Shown here piece by piece: positions 25,197 to 32,942 of a DNA stretch of 64,000 nt. The notes beneath the pieces are model-generated. The model made no database searches and was not told the DNA's origin. It saw nothing but the letters and a program-made list of their open reading frames with translations. This DNA is from Scytonema sp045865695 (lineage in GTDB: Bacteria > Cyanobacteriota > Cyanobacteriia > Cyanobacteriales > Nostocaceae): assembly GCF_045865695.1 (NCBI RefSeq), contig NZ_BAACAP010000244.1, positions 1 through 64,000 of the forward strand, in the 5' to 3' direction. The number at the start of each line of letters is the position of its first letter. Within the stretch, counting starts at the first letter, position 1. The translations under genes and the position numbers were made by a program.

Positions 25197-25267
25197 AATT
25201 CTGCAAAAATAGCACTTATATGGTTATGGTAATGATGTATAATTTGTCATAGCAACTCCGACAACAG

Positions 25268-25813
25268 TTAATGGTGTGGTTGGTCGAGACGAAATTGGTG
25301 GGGGTTTTTCAGAATAAGTGTATTCTTCTCTTTAACTAAATCACCCGTACATAGGACTGCTAACCGTTCAGTATATGCTTTAATCGCAAGAATATATTCA
25401 TGGTTTCGAAGTGTGGTGTTGACTGGACGTAATTTATCAACAACTACGCCAAATAGTGTAATATCGCCGCTTATTGTATCACCATTAGGAGACGTAATTT
25501 GTGTTACTAAACCTTGAATAGTGATGTTGGGATAATTAGTGATGAGTTCACCAATAATTTTCAATTGTGAGCGATTTTCAACAGTTGCCAGAATTTCTAT
25601 TGCTTCACTAATGCGTGTGACATAATCACCCAAATTTTGACTATTGGGTAGTAAAACTTCAAACTCCCCTCGTTGTGGTTCCTGTTTTAACCAAATCGTG
25701 GCATTATCTAGAAATGGGCGGTCAAGATGCCATCCAGTTGATTGCAGGTAATCTCTTAATTGTTCTAATTCGATATTTTTGAAAATTTCCGCATCCCGGA
25801 CTATAACTTTCAT
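25268..25813 (-). CDS. Hypothetical protein, DUF4365-linked
   Basis: 181 residues, soluble, mixed alpha/beta; starts MKVIVRDAEIFKNIELEQLR. Its ATG overlaps the stop of the DUF4365 gene upstream (ATGA), so the two form a translationally coupled pair. I recognise no catalytic motif. Its partner is broken by an in-frame stop, so the pair may be inactive. Confidence 0.6.
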   Translation of the reverse strand: MKVIVRDAEIFKNIELEQLRDYLQSTGWHLDRPFLDNATIWLKQEPQRGEFEVLLPNSQNLGDYVTRISEAIEILATVENRSQLKIIGELITNYPNITIQGLVTQITSPNGDTISGDITLFGVVVDKLRPVNTTLRNHEYILAIKAYTERLAVLCTGDLVKEKNTLILKNPHQFRLDQPHH

Positions 25814-26301
25814 GGCTTGACTCCTTGACTAATACCGAGCATGATGGATTGAAGGGCAGCAACTGTAAATTGGTTAGTTCTGGGTATAGTTACTGTAACA
25901 TTCGTAGTATTTATTGTAGGTGGTATTCCCCGTAAGGATAGCCAATACCCGCAGTGTCTTAAACATAACTCCTCCTCTGTTTGTTTTAACCAGTTCTGAA
26001 GGTTTTCGGGAACTATAACTACAACCAATATTCTTGGTGTAGCATAACCATTTAAAATTAAGTTTTAAATACTTATAAGCGGGTAACGGATGACTTGATC
26101 GTCAAGGACATCTCTAGATGTTGATTTTAACTGTAATTCTAATCTTGGTGCCTGAACTATCCCCGCTCCCCCTTTAGCTGCGATTCCCCAGTCTACACTG
26201 TCATCATCTACAAACGGTTTGTACAGTGAATAGCCAGCAACGGTGATTACTGCTTGTAAGTAAGTATTGCTAAATTGTTCTTTTTGTTGGTTGATATCCA
26301 C
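25810..26301 (-). pseudogene. DUF4365 domain gene with an in-frame stop
   Basis: Reading leftward from ATG 26301: MDINQQKEQFSNTYLQAVIT, core VDWGIAAKGGAG and LELQLKSTSRDV (the likely nuclease-type D and Q-x-K), then RYPLISI and TAA at 26065-26067. The same frame continues without further interruption as NLILNGYATPRILVVVIVP to the natural end at 25810. One base change would restore a 163-residue DUF4365 protein. DUF4365 is a predicted restriction-endonuclease-fold family often next to defence genes. Confidence 0.75.
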
Positions 26302-26647
26302 ACTTAACTTTTTCCGTACTTTCCGATTGCTGTTTTTACATTCATTAGAGAATAAGGGGCGGTCATGGTTGGGTATGGACTGCTACGCGATAAGCGTTGA
26401 AGCATGGCTAGCTGAAGTTTTTGGTCAATCGACGCTCTCAAAACGAAAACAGTTGTTTTCGGCTAATCATGACGACACAAAAACTGCATGAACTTTTTTC
26501 CCAAAAAAGGCACAGAATCAACAGCCTAGGCAAAGCCCCAGCTGTCAGCGATCGCATCGCAATCGCGATTCTTGTAATTCTTTACTTTCTACCACAGGTG
26601 TACTATTTTGTTCCCCCAGTACAGATTCAACTGATATCGGTACAATT
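26302..26647. other. Gap with a fragment of a serine recombinase gene
   Basis: No intact gene. At about 26571-26628 the sequence matches 29652-29709 inside the element recombinase gene (shared TTCTTTACTTTCTACCAC and TTTTGTTCCCCCA.TACAGA), roughly 80% by eye over 57 bp and in the same orientation. It is a relic of a second recombinase gene. The rest shows nothing. Confidence 0.6.
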
Positions 26648-27145
26648 CTAACTCTCACCAGCTTGCTCTAACGCAGAATTAATGACTGTTTTGCTTAGAC
26701 GAATACCGCGAGCAAGCATCCGTTGAATCGATTGCTGTATAGATATTGAGTATCCTTCCCTTTTAGCACGTAACAAAATGCCAACAGTACCTGTTACTGA
26801 AAGACCACTTAATCTTGCTACTCGTCTACTAGTAGCTTCATCGATACAGACTGTTTGGACGTTTTCATTAATAGCAAGTTGAATAACAGCCGCCTCGCCG
26901 GAATCAAGGGAGTTGAGCAAAAAAGGAGAAATATTTACAGGAGTTTGCCATTTTTGCAGCCAAAAAGCAGCTTCAAATTCAGCTATTCCAAACCCGCTAG
27001 TACCTCCTGTAAGTATTTCCTGACAAACCTCCAAAGGTACTAAAACTTGATTGTATAGAGATTGGAGAATATTTAAATCTCCCAAAGCAGCTACCACAGA
27101 AATAATTGGTGCTGTATTAATAACTATTTTATCGGTATTAGGCAT
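26648..27145 (-). CDS. DUF3368 family PIN-like toxin
   Basis: 165 residues. VINTAPIISVVAALG at the N-terminus, a central acidic SLDSGEAAVIQLA, and CIDEATSRRVARLSGLSVTG give the spaced acidic residues of a PIN-like nuclease, in the pattern of DUF3368. These are toxins that cleave RNA and are paired with UPF0175 antitoxins. The start overlaps the upstream antitoxin gene by 8 bp, which confirms the pairing. Confidence 0.88.
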   Translation of the reverse strand: MPNTDKIVINTAPIISVVAALGDLNILQSLYNQVLVPLEVCQEILTGGTSGFGIAEFEAAFWLQKWQTPVNISPFLLNSLDSGEAAVIQLAINENVQTVCIDEATSRRVARLSGLSVTGTVGILLRAKREGYSISIQQSIQRMLARGIRLSKTVINSALEQAGES

Positions 27146-27392
27146 TTTCTAGATCGGATAAAAGTTCCTCTTCTGTTAAATCAATCATTGGAACTCCATA
27201 ATGATGTAAATTGAGCAAAAAAGAAACTCTATCCATACCTGCTAATTGTGCTGCTACGCCAGAAGAAATGCGTTTCATTTCAAACAGCTTAACTGCCATT
27301 GCCATTTTTGCTTCTTGCTCAAACTGTTCTCGCGTCTGTTGTAAAGCATCTGGTAAAGTTTCTGGATAATCGATTTTAAGTTGCAAGGACAT
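27138..27392 (-). CDS. UPF0175 family antitoxin
   Basis: 84 residues: LKIDYPETLPDALQQTREQF, then MAVKLFEMKRISSGVAAQLA with a helix-turn-helix and a C-terminal acidic tail that would bind the toxin. It is the standard partner of DUF3368 toxins and overlaps the toxin gene. It probably represses its own promoter. Confidence 0.9.
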   Translation of the reverse strand: MSLQLKIDYPETLPDALQQTREQFEQEAKMAMAVKLFEMKRISSGVAAQLAGMDRVSFLLNLHHYGVPMIDLTEEELLSDLENA

Positions 27393-27444
27393 ATTTTTAG
27401 TTCAGGGTAACACCTTCCTACTACAATGCGTCTATTTAGGGACT

Positions 27445-27648
27445 TCAACGCACATCAGTTCTTGAACCTATCAAACCTTCGCTTTGCCAGTATGCCACTA
27501 ATTCTGCTCCAGTTTGTGGCGGATTTTCTATAACTTGTCTCGTAGACAGGATGCGTAGAATATATTCGGAGAGCGGTAGATTTAGACGAGAGGCTTGTGC
27601 ACTAAGTTCGCTTTCTAGCTCTGGTGGTAAATTTAAACTGAGGGTCAT
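27445..27648 (-). CDS. Orphan RHH-type antitoxin
   Basis: 67 residues, starting MTLSLNLPPELESELSAQAS, a short CopG/Arc-like DNA-binding opening used by antitoxins; the tail AELVAYWQSEGLIGSRTDVR is typical, though relatives usually extend some 15-20 residues further. No toxin gene adjoins it, so it is an orphan or a remnant. Confidence 0.65.
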   Translation of the reverse strand: MTLSLNLPPELESELSAQASRLNLPLSEYILRILSTRQVIENPPQTGAELVAYWQSEGLIGSRTDVR

Positions 27649-27986
27649 TTTTACTCTTCTGCCTAGCTTTGATGTTTAATTTGATTGAATTCAGCTATAT
27701 TTTAGCTTCTCTTGACACTGGCATCAGGAAAGAAAACTGCTGTATGCAGAAGAAAGTTCCTTGACCTAAATCCGCAACTTAACCATTTTTAGAGCGGTGT
27801 TGATGTAGCATAGAGGATACAATCAGTACCCTGCTTAACATTTCTCCATTCTCTATGATTCAATTTCAACCTGCTCTTTCACCATCTCCACATTGCACTG
27901 CTCAATTCAATGTTGGGTTGAGGAACGAAACCCAACTACGTAATATATGATATTGGCGATTTAAGATTGACTTTATAAATGACCTC
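27649..27986. other. Intergenic region with a dispersed palindrome
   Basis: Contains the palindrome GTTGGGTT-GAGGAACGA-AACCCAAC at 27912-27936, which recurs at 50801-50825 and 56638-56662. Sequence on its right (GATTTAAGATTGACTTTATAAATGACCTCT-like) also resembles that at about 56719-56752, so a longer unit is repeated. No gene is seen. Confidence 0.7.
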
Positions 27987-28322
27987 TCACTCAACAGCGT
28001 AAGAAGTAAATTGACGCTTAAATGGGGAGTAAAAACCAATAACAATATCGGAGGAAGGTACACCTAACTCAACTAACCTCTCGGGAATAATTTCTTCTGT
28101 CCCGTTGTATTGAATCCATATCTTTTCATTCTGAATATCAAAATGCATCACAGGACCAAATACCCGTTTTTCACCTTGCCAACCTACATAAGCTAATTGG
28201 TAGTGGTTGTTTTCATTGTCAAAGATTAGCTGTGACTTTACAGTATCGGGGTCAGAGCTATTTTGTGCGTGTTCAGTTAGAATTTGTTTAATAATTTGAC
28301 GATAGCGTTCTATTTTATCCAT
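27987..28322 (-). CDS. xisI: XisI, excision controlling factor
   Basis: 111 residues, the normal XisI length, starting MDKIERYRQIIKQILTEHAQ at 28322 with a strong ribosome site (AGGAGGAGA). Diagnostic parts are FDNENNHYQL, GW.GEKRVFG, MHFDIQNEKIWIQYNGTE and the C-terminal VGFYSP-KRQ-T.YA pattern. In Anabaena XisH and XisI are needed with the recombinase XisF for fdxN element excision. xisH usually sits just upstream, but nothing like it is found here. Confidence 0.93.
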   Translation of the reverse strand: MDKIERYRQIIKQILTEHAQNSSDPDTVKSQLIFDNENNHYQLAYVGWQGEKRVFGPVMHFDIQNEKIWIQYNGTEEIIPERLVELGVPSSDIVIGFYSPFKRQFTSYAVE

Positions 28323-28629
28323 TGCCGTATCTCCTCCTGTTTGGGGTCGTAAGTGTCTACTGAAGTACAAATTTATCCGCGTCCATCCGCGTTTATCAGC
28401 GGTTAGTTCTTTTTTTCTTGTACCTCACGAAAATGGGAATTGCTATATAACAGTTCGTTAGGTTATGAGAACAGTCTGATCGCTTTGAGCATAAAGTTCC
28501 AAGCTTTGTAAAGAAACTGCATGGTATCAATGACAACTGCAATGCGTCTAAGTGAATTTCTTAACAAATTCTATCGATCGCTCTCCTCGTGGTGGTAGAG
28601 TTAAAGTTGTATTGAAACCAAGTTCCTCA
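28323..28629. other. Gap before the response regulator, with a kinase-like remnant
   Basis: A reading frame from 28552 in phase with the regulator reads NFLTNSIDRSPRGGRVKVVL, which looks like the N-box of a histidine kinase ATPase domain fused by chance or deletion to the regulator start. A separate 18-bp stretch (28521-28538, GCATGGTATCAATGACAA) is identical to part of the ATPase gene (14698-14715). Both look like scars. Confidence 0.4.
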
Positions 28630-29370
28630 ATGTCTAGCAATAATCTCAAAATTCTCTTAGTTGAGGATGACGAACTTTTCCGCTTAGGATTGAAAATGCG
28701 GTTGCAACAGGAACCCAGTATAGAAATTGTGGCGGACGCTGAAGATGGAGAACAGGCTTTAGAATTTGCTTCTCGTTATCCTTTGGATTTAGTGTTACTT
28801 GATGTTGGATTACCAGGAATTGGCGGTATTGAAGCTTGTCGCCAAATCAAGCAACACCATCCTCAATTACCCATCCTAGTTTTAACTTCTCGTTTTGAGA
28901 AACCTTTAATTGCACGGTTAATTGAAGCAGGGGCGCATGGTTACTGTCTTAAGGGCATTCCCTCAGAGTCTTTAATTTTAGCTCTGCGTTCGGTAGCTGC
29001 AGGGGCTTCATGGTGGGAGCGGACAGCAACAACAGAAATTAGGGCTGCTTTTGAGACAAGCAACAACGTAGAAATACGGTCTACAAAAACTACCGAACAG
29101 TTAGAAAATCCATTGACAAAGCGCGAACAAGAAATTTTAGCGCTAGTCGCTGTAGGTAAAAGCAATCAAGAAATTGCATCTGTTCTCTACATTGCACCTG
29201 GTACGGTGCGGGTTCACGTTCACGCTATTTTGCAAAAGTTAGAGGTTCGCGATCGCGAAGCGCAAGCCGTACCCGGCTTATCGCACTCAAGCCGCAGTAC
29301 TGGCAATTCAGAAAGGGTTGGTTGCATCAGAATTTTTGGAAAGTCGGCAGTAGGGTTTTTCAAGACTTAA
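28630..29370 (+). pseudogene. NarL-type response regulator broken by a repeat insertion
   Basis: From ATG 28630: receiver domain with acidic pocket (LLVEDDE), phospho-Asp in LVLLDVGLPGIGG and Lys in CLKG; then LuxR-type HTH (LTKREQEILALVAVGKSNQE). In the last helix, after LQKLEVRDR, a 28-bp insertion (29257-29284) shifts the frame. Without it the gene would continue TQAAVLAIQKGLVASEFLE and stop at 29351-29353. As it stands, the tail is foreign (EAQAVPGLSHSS...) and ends at 29370. Most of the HTH survives, so residual function is possible. An upstream in-frame start at 28552 is less likely. Confidence 0.8.
29257..29284 (+). repeat. 23-bp dispersed repeat inserted at a HIP1 site with 5-bp duplication
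   Basis: ATCGC (29252-29256), then 23 bp beginning GAAGCGCAAGCCGTACCC, then ATCGC again (29280-29284). The site is a GCGATCGC octamer. Related sequence (AAGCGCAAGCTGTACCC) occurs at 56982-56998 and 60932-60948, so this is a small mobile-looking repeat family. Confidence 0.75.
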
Positions 29371-30956
29371 ATCCGTAACTTAACCTCTACCACTTTCCCT
29401 TCATCTACAACCGCACACATAATGCATTCTCGCAACAAACGTTTTTTATCCACAGGATTCTCTATACCTTTCCAAAAATCCCTGTTGCTAAATGCAGCTA
29501 TAATCCTTTCTCGGCTAATTAACAAAGCTCGATCGCTTCTTTCTCCACTATCAAGCAACTCAGCGATTTGCAGGCGCAACCCCTGTTTGGCTGTCTCAAT
29601 GGCAGGATTGTTACCAAATATGGATTCTAGGGCTTGGAATTGCGATCGCAATTCCTGTATTTCTTTACTTTCTACCACTAGCATATTCTTTTGTTCCCCC
29701 AATACAGAAAGGCGTTGTGCTTCCTTAACCAAAAACTCAATAATTTGGTCTTCAAGGTCAAAGTTGGTAATTGCAGTTTTATGCTGACACATACCAGTTT
29801 TTAGGTAATATGTGCATTGGTAGTATGATTTATGTCTGCTATCTTTTCTGCTTTGGTAGGACGCAACTTTGACAAATTTGGCATTGCATTTTGCACAAAC
29901 AACTAAACCTTGGAAGATGTTCAGTTTTTGTGGATTGCGATCGCTATGTGACGCCCATGCATTCTTACGATTACTACGTATAATTCCTTTAATTTCTTGG
30001 TGCTGTTCAAATGTAATTAATGCTTGGTCATCGTGCGTGTTCCAAAAAACATTAATCTCATCAAAAGACTTTTTGTTACCATTTTCTTTAACCGTACTAT
30101 AAGGAGTCCCACCAGCTAACACTGGATTCGTTAACCAATCTCGAATGCCAGTTGTTGTCCATCTTAACCCTGAGTATGGGTAACGCAATCCTGCATTAGA
30201 CTTTTCATCTATTTTTTTCTTTAATGTTTTCTGAGACAGTCTATCATCTTCTTCAATTGAATAATCTCCTGATTTTGTAGTATATTTATCAGAACATTTT
30301 AAATTTATACCAAAGAAATTATTGAGGTTTTTAGCTGTTTGGGTACAGCTACCAACTTGATGAAAAGTTTTCAATATGAGTTGTGCAACTTCAACGACAG
30401 ATAACTCTTGCTTGTTTTCAATTAAACAAATACAGGGGTCATGATTAAAAACATATTTGTCATTTTCAATTTTGTAACCAAATGGGGCAAAAAAATGACT
30501 TTTCTTTTCCTTACGCCGGAGTTCGCGCTCTTTCCGAATTCGCAAGCCTAACATTTTAACTTCATGCTTGGCTACATCTAACCGAATATCAACTGTTAGT
30601 TCTCCTCCTACTGAATCTAAGTCGAAGGGGTCATCAAGAGCAACGGGTTTAATTTTTTTCTTTTGAAGCTCACCAATTAGTTGGTAAAAAATGACTTGGG
30701 ATGCTGCAACTCTATCTAATCGAGTAAATTTTAAAAATTTGATATCGTGATTAATCGGAAGCTCTTGAACTGCTTTAATTAAGTTAAGAAGACCTTTGCG
30801 AGCGTGCTTGGTGCGTTTGTCAATATCGAAAAAGATTTTTCCAACACCTGCATCTCTCAACCTTTGCATTTGCTTGAGAAGTGCGTCTCTGTCTTGTGCT
30901 TGTTCGTCGGTTGATACTCGCGCATAGCCCCAAGACTCAAAATCAGTTGAACCCAT
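29367..30956 (-). CDS. xisF: Large serine recombinase, XisF-like
   Basis: 529 residues, close to the length I remember for XisF. The N-terminal resolvase domain carries the nucleophile Ser15 in YARVSTDEQ, plus catalytic arginines in KFTRLDRVAAS. A recombinase domain (GLRWTTTGIRDWLTNPVLAGG) and a zinc ribbon (VCAKCNAKF ... YQCTYYLKTGMC) follow, then a coiled coil (about 430-480). It lies near the right end, transcribed away from it. It would cut both element ends at the shared CA. Nothing in the frame is broken, so it looks active. The gene symbol is by family, not by proven orthology. Confidence 0.93.
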   Translation of the reverse strand: MGSTDFESWGYARVSTDEQAQDRDALLKQMQRLRDAGVGKIFFDIDKRTKHARKGLLNLIKAVQELPINHDIKFLKFTRLDRVAASQVIFYQLIGELQKKKIKPVALDDPFDLDSVGGELTVDIRLDVAKHEVKMLGLRIRKERELRRKEKKSHFFAPFGYKIENDKYVFNHDPCICLIENKQELSVVEVAQLILKTFHQVGSCTQTAKNLNNFFGINLKCSDKYTTKSGDYSIEEDDRLSQKTLKKKIDEKSNAGLRYPYSGLRWTTTGIRDWLTNPVLAGGTPYSTVKENGNKKSFDEINVFWNTHDDQALITFEQHQEIKGIIRSNRKNAWASHSDRNPQKLNIFQGLVVCAKCNAKFVKVASYQSRKDSRHKSYYQCTYYLKTGMCQHKTAITNFDLEDQIIEFLVKEAQRLSVLGEQKNMLVVESKEIQELRSQFQALESIFGNNPAIETAKQGLRLQIAELLDSGERSDRALLISRERIIAAFSNRDFWKGIENPVDKKRLLRECIMCAVVDEGKVVEVKLRI

Positions 30957-31123
30957 AAAACCTAAGCCATGTAGCGATTACAGAACTTACTTTATATCAT
31001 GTTCTTTTGAATAATTATGGTTAAATCTTATGCAAAAGCATAAAAAAATGCAATTATTACGCTCGGTAATCAAATTTAAGAAACTAGGTTTTTCGTCACC
31101 GTTGAGAATAGTGAATTAGTATT

Positions 31124-31330
31124 CTAAGGAACACCATAATCCGTGTATTGTCTTTTATAAGGAGGTTGTAGACCTAACACAATATCTTCCCTTGGCACTC
31201 CCATTACAACTAACTCCTCAGCTGGATTTTTATCTGTCAAATTCTGCTGAAGCCAAATTTTCCCATCTTTTATATCAAAATGAATTACACATCGATAGAT
31301 GCGATCGAATTTCTTCCAGCCCACATTCAA
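31124..31330 (-). pseudogene. N-terminally truncated xisI copy
   Basis: 68 residues that match the C-terminal 60% of XisI: VGWKKFDRIYRCVIHFDIKD, GKIWLQQNLTD, VVMGVPREDIVLG, PPYKRQYTDYG. The first 40 or so residues are missing, and the break is followed within 50 bp by a dispersed palindrome (31378-31405), a possible cause. It lies between the recombinase and the right end of the element. Confidence 0.85.
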
Positions 31331-31377
31331 CCACTAGATATCTCCAGAAATTAATTATGTATTACCCGAAAGTTTTG

Positions 31378-31405
31378 GTAGGGGCGCAACGCCTTGCGCC
31401 CTTAC
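31378..31405. repeat. Dispersed GC-rich palindrome (GTAGGGGCGCAA family)
   Basis: GGTAGGGGCGCAACGCCTTG and its complement-like end GCGCCCTTAC. Other copies: 45608-45632, 48411-48438, 50650-50677, 59694-59721. Confidence 0.8.
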
Positions 31406-31458
31406 ATCTTTTCCACGCCTAGGTCTATTTACTATCAGGCATAGCTATGATACAAAAA

Positions 31459-31477
31459 TACTTGATACTGTAAACCT
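31459..31477 (+). repeat. Right inverted arm of the element attachment site
   Basis: TACTTGATACTGTAAACCT, inverted match (18 of 19) to 9779-9797. It sits 5 bp from the CA at 31482-31483, exactly as the left arm sits 5 bp from its CA. Confidence 0.88.
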
Positions 31478-31481
31478 AACT

Positions 31482-32819
31482 CACGATCCATTTTCTAAGC
31501 GAATTGTGAAAAGTGGCGATCGCGTAGACTTGGGACAGGGACACGAAATAGAATTTGTGAGTGCTCCCAACTTGCACTGGCCCGATACAATATTTAGTTT
31601 CGACCATAAAAATCAAGTCCTGTTCACCTGCGACGCCTTTGGGATGCACTATTGCAGTGATGACACCTTTGACGTCAACCTAGAGGCAATTGAACCCGAC
31701 TTCAGATTTTACTACGACTGTCTCATGGGTCCCAATTCCCGTTCCTTGCTCAACGCAATGAAAAAAATGGGAGAACTTGGCAAGATTAGAATCATTGCCA
31801 ACGGACACGGACCCTTGCTGTATCACAATCTTGAAGTTTTGAGAGAGTGCTACCAAAGCTGGAGCCAAAGACAAGTCAAAGCAGAAACCATTGCTGCTGT
31901 ATTTTACGTTTCCGATTACGGACATAGCGAACGTCTTGCTCAGTCCATTGCTCACGGAGTCCAAAAAACTGGGGCTGGTGTTGAAATGATGGATTTGACC
32001 TCAGCCGAGATCCAAGAAATTCAAGAATTGGCAGGAAGAGCAGGTGGCATCATTATTGGTATGCCTCCAAGCGGTAATCTTGCGGCTCAAGCTGCTATCA
32101 GTTCCCTACTAGCAGTAGCAAAAGAAAAGCAAGTCATTGGACTGTTTGAATGCTACGGTCCAGATGAAGAACCCATCGATCCACTGCTCAGAAGATTTGT
32201 CACTCTTGGCGTCAAAGAAGGATTTCCCGCAATTCGCGTCAAAGACATTCCTACTGATGCCACATACCAACAATGTGAAGAAGCAGGGACAACTTTAGGT
32301 CAACGGCTTGTTCGCGAACGCAACATTAAGCAAGTTAAATCCATTGACGTCAACTTAGAGAAAGCTCTAGGTCGAATTAGCAACGGGCTGTACATCATCA
32401 CCGCCAAACAAGATGATGTCCAAGAAGCAATGCTCGCATCTTGGGTAGTACAAGCTAGCTTGCAACCTTTAGGATTTACAGTTGCTGTTGCCAAAGACCG
32501 TGCTATTGAATCTTTAATGGAAGTTGGCAGTAAGTTTGTTCTGAACGTTTTGGAAGAAGGAAATTATCAAGAATTGAAGAAGCACTTCCTCAAGCGCTTG
32601 CTTCCCGGTGTCGATCGCTTTACTGGAGTCAAAACCCAAACAGCTAAAAACGGTTGCTCGATCCTAACAGACGCTCTCGCTTACATGGAATGCGAAGTGA
32701 CAAGCAGCATGGAATGCAGCGACCACTGGATTATTTACTGTACCGTTTCAGATGGTCGAGTCTCCAAACCCGAAGGAATGACCGCAGTTCGCCATCGTAA
32801 AGTAGGTAACTATTACTAG
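31482..32819 (+). pseudogene. flv3B: flv3B, 3' segment
   Basis: 445 codons in phase with the 5' segment after joining at CA. It supplies the remaining diiron ligands in LHWPDT, TCDAFGMHY and NGHGPLL, the flavodoxin domain (FYVSDYGHSERLAQSIAHG) and the C-terminal flavin reductase domain (GRISNGLYIITAKQDDVQEA). An internal GTG at 31506 could in principle start a headless protein, but without the diiron N-terminus it would not be a normal Flv3. It lies 123 bp upstream of flv1B on the same strand. Confidence 0.93.
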
Positions 32820-32942
32820 GGAGTAGGGAGTAGGGAGTAGGGAGTAGGGATAAGAGAAAGAAATTCCCAATGCCCAGTTCCCAATTCCCAATGCCCAATC
32901 CCCAATGCCCAATTCCCAATCTCATCTCTCCTTCACTCAACT
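32820..32942. repeat. Heptamer repeats between flv3B and flv1B
   Basis: GGAGTAG is repeated about four times (32820-32850), then CCCAATG/CCCAATT units about seven times (32866-32920). The RNA could fold into an imperfect hairpin. Confidence 0.75.

Larger units (their letters stand above)
9773..31483. mobile_element. 21.7-kb fdxN-type excisable interruption element in flv3B
   Basis: Bounded by CA at 9773-9774 and CA at 31482-31483, unit length 21,709 bp. Joining left DNA up to CA with right DNA after CA gives an uninterrupted 572-residue Flv3 frame with the junction reading DNLVHDPFSKRIVKSGD, matching the gapless alignment I remember for other Flv3 proteins. Inverted 19-bp arms lie 5 bp inside each centre (9779-9797 and 31459-31477, 18 of 19 matching). 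The element encodes a large serine recombinase (29367-30956), a complete XisI and a truncated XisI. This matches the fdxN element of Anabaena (XisF, XisH, XisI), except that no xisH was found. Cargo: phosphate uptake genes, CHAT/CHASE2 cluster, toxin-antitoxin genes and several broken genes. Developmental excision is inferred. Confidence 0.92.

Noticed and set aside
29422..29787. 121-codon ORF opposite the recombinase gene
   Set aside because: Antisense shadow of the recombinase.
31506..32819. Independent short flavoprotein starting at GTG 31506
   Set aside because: The frame continues upstream to the element junction and completes flv3B; a headless version would lack the main diiron ligands.
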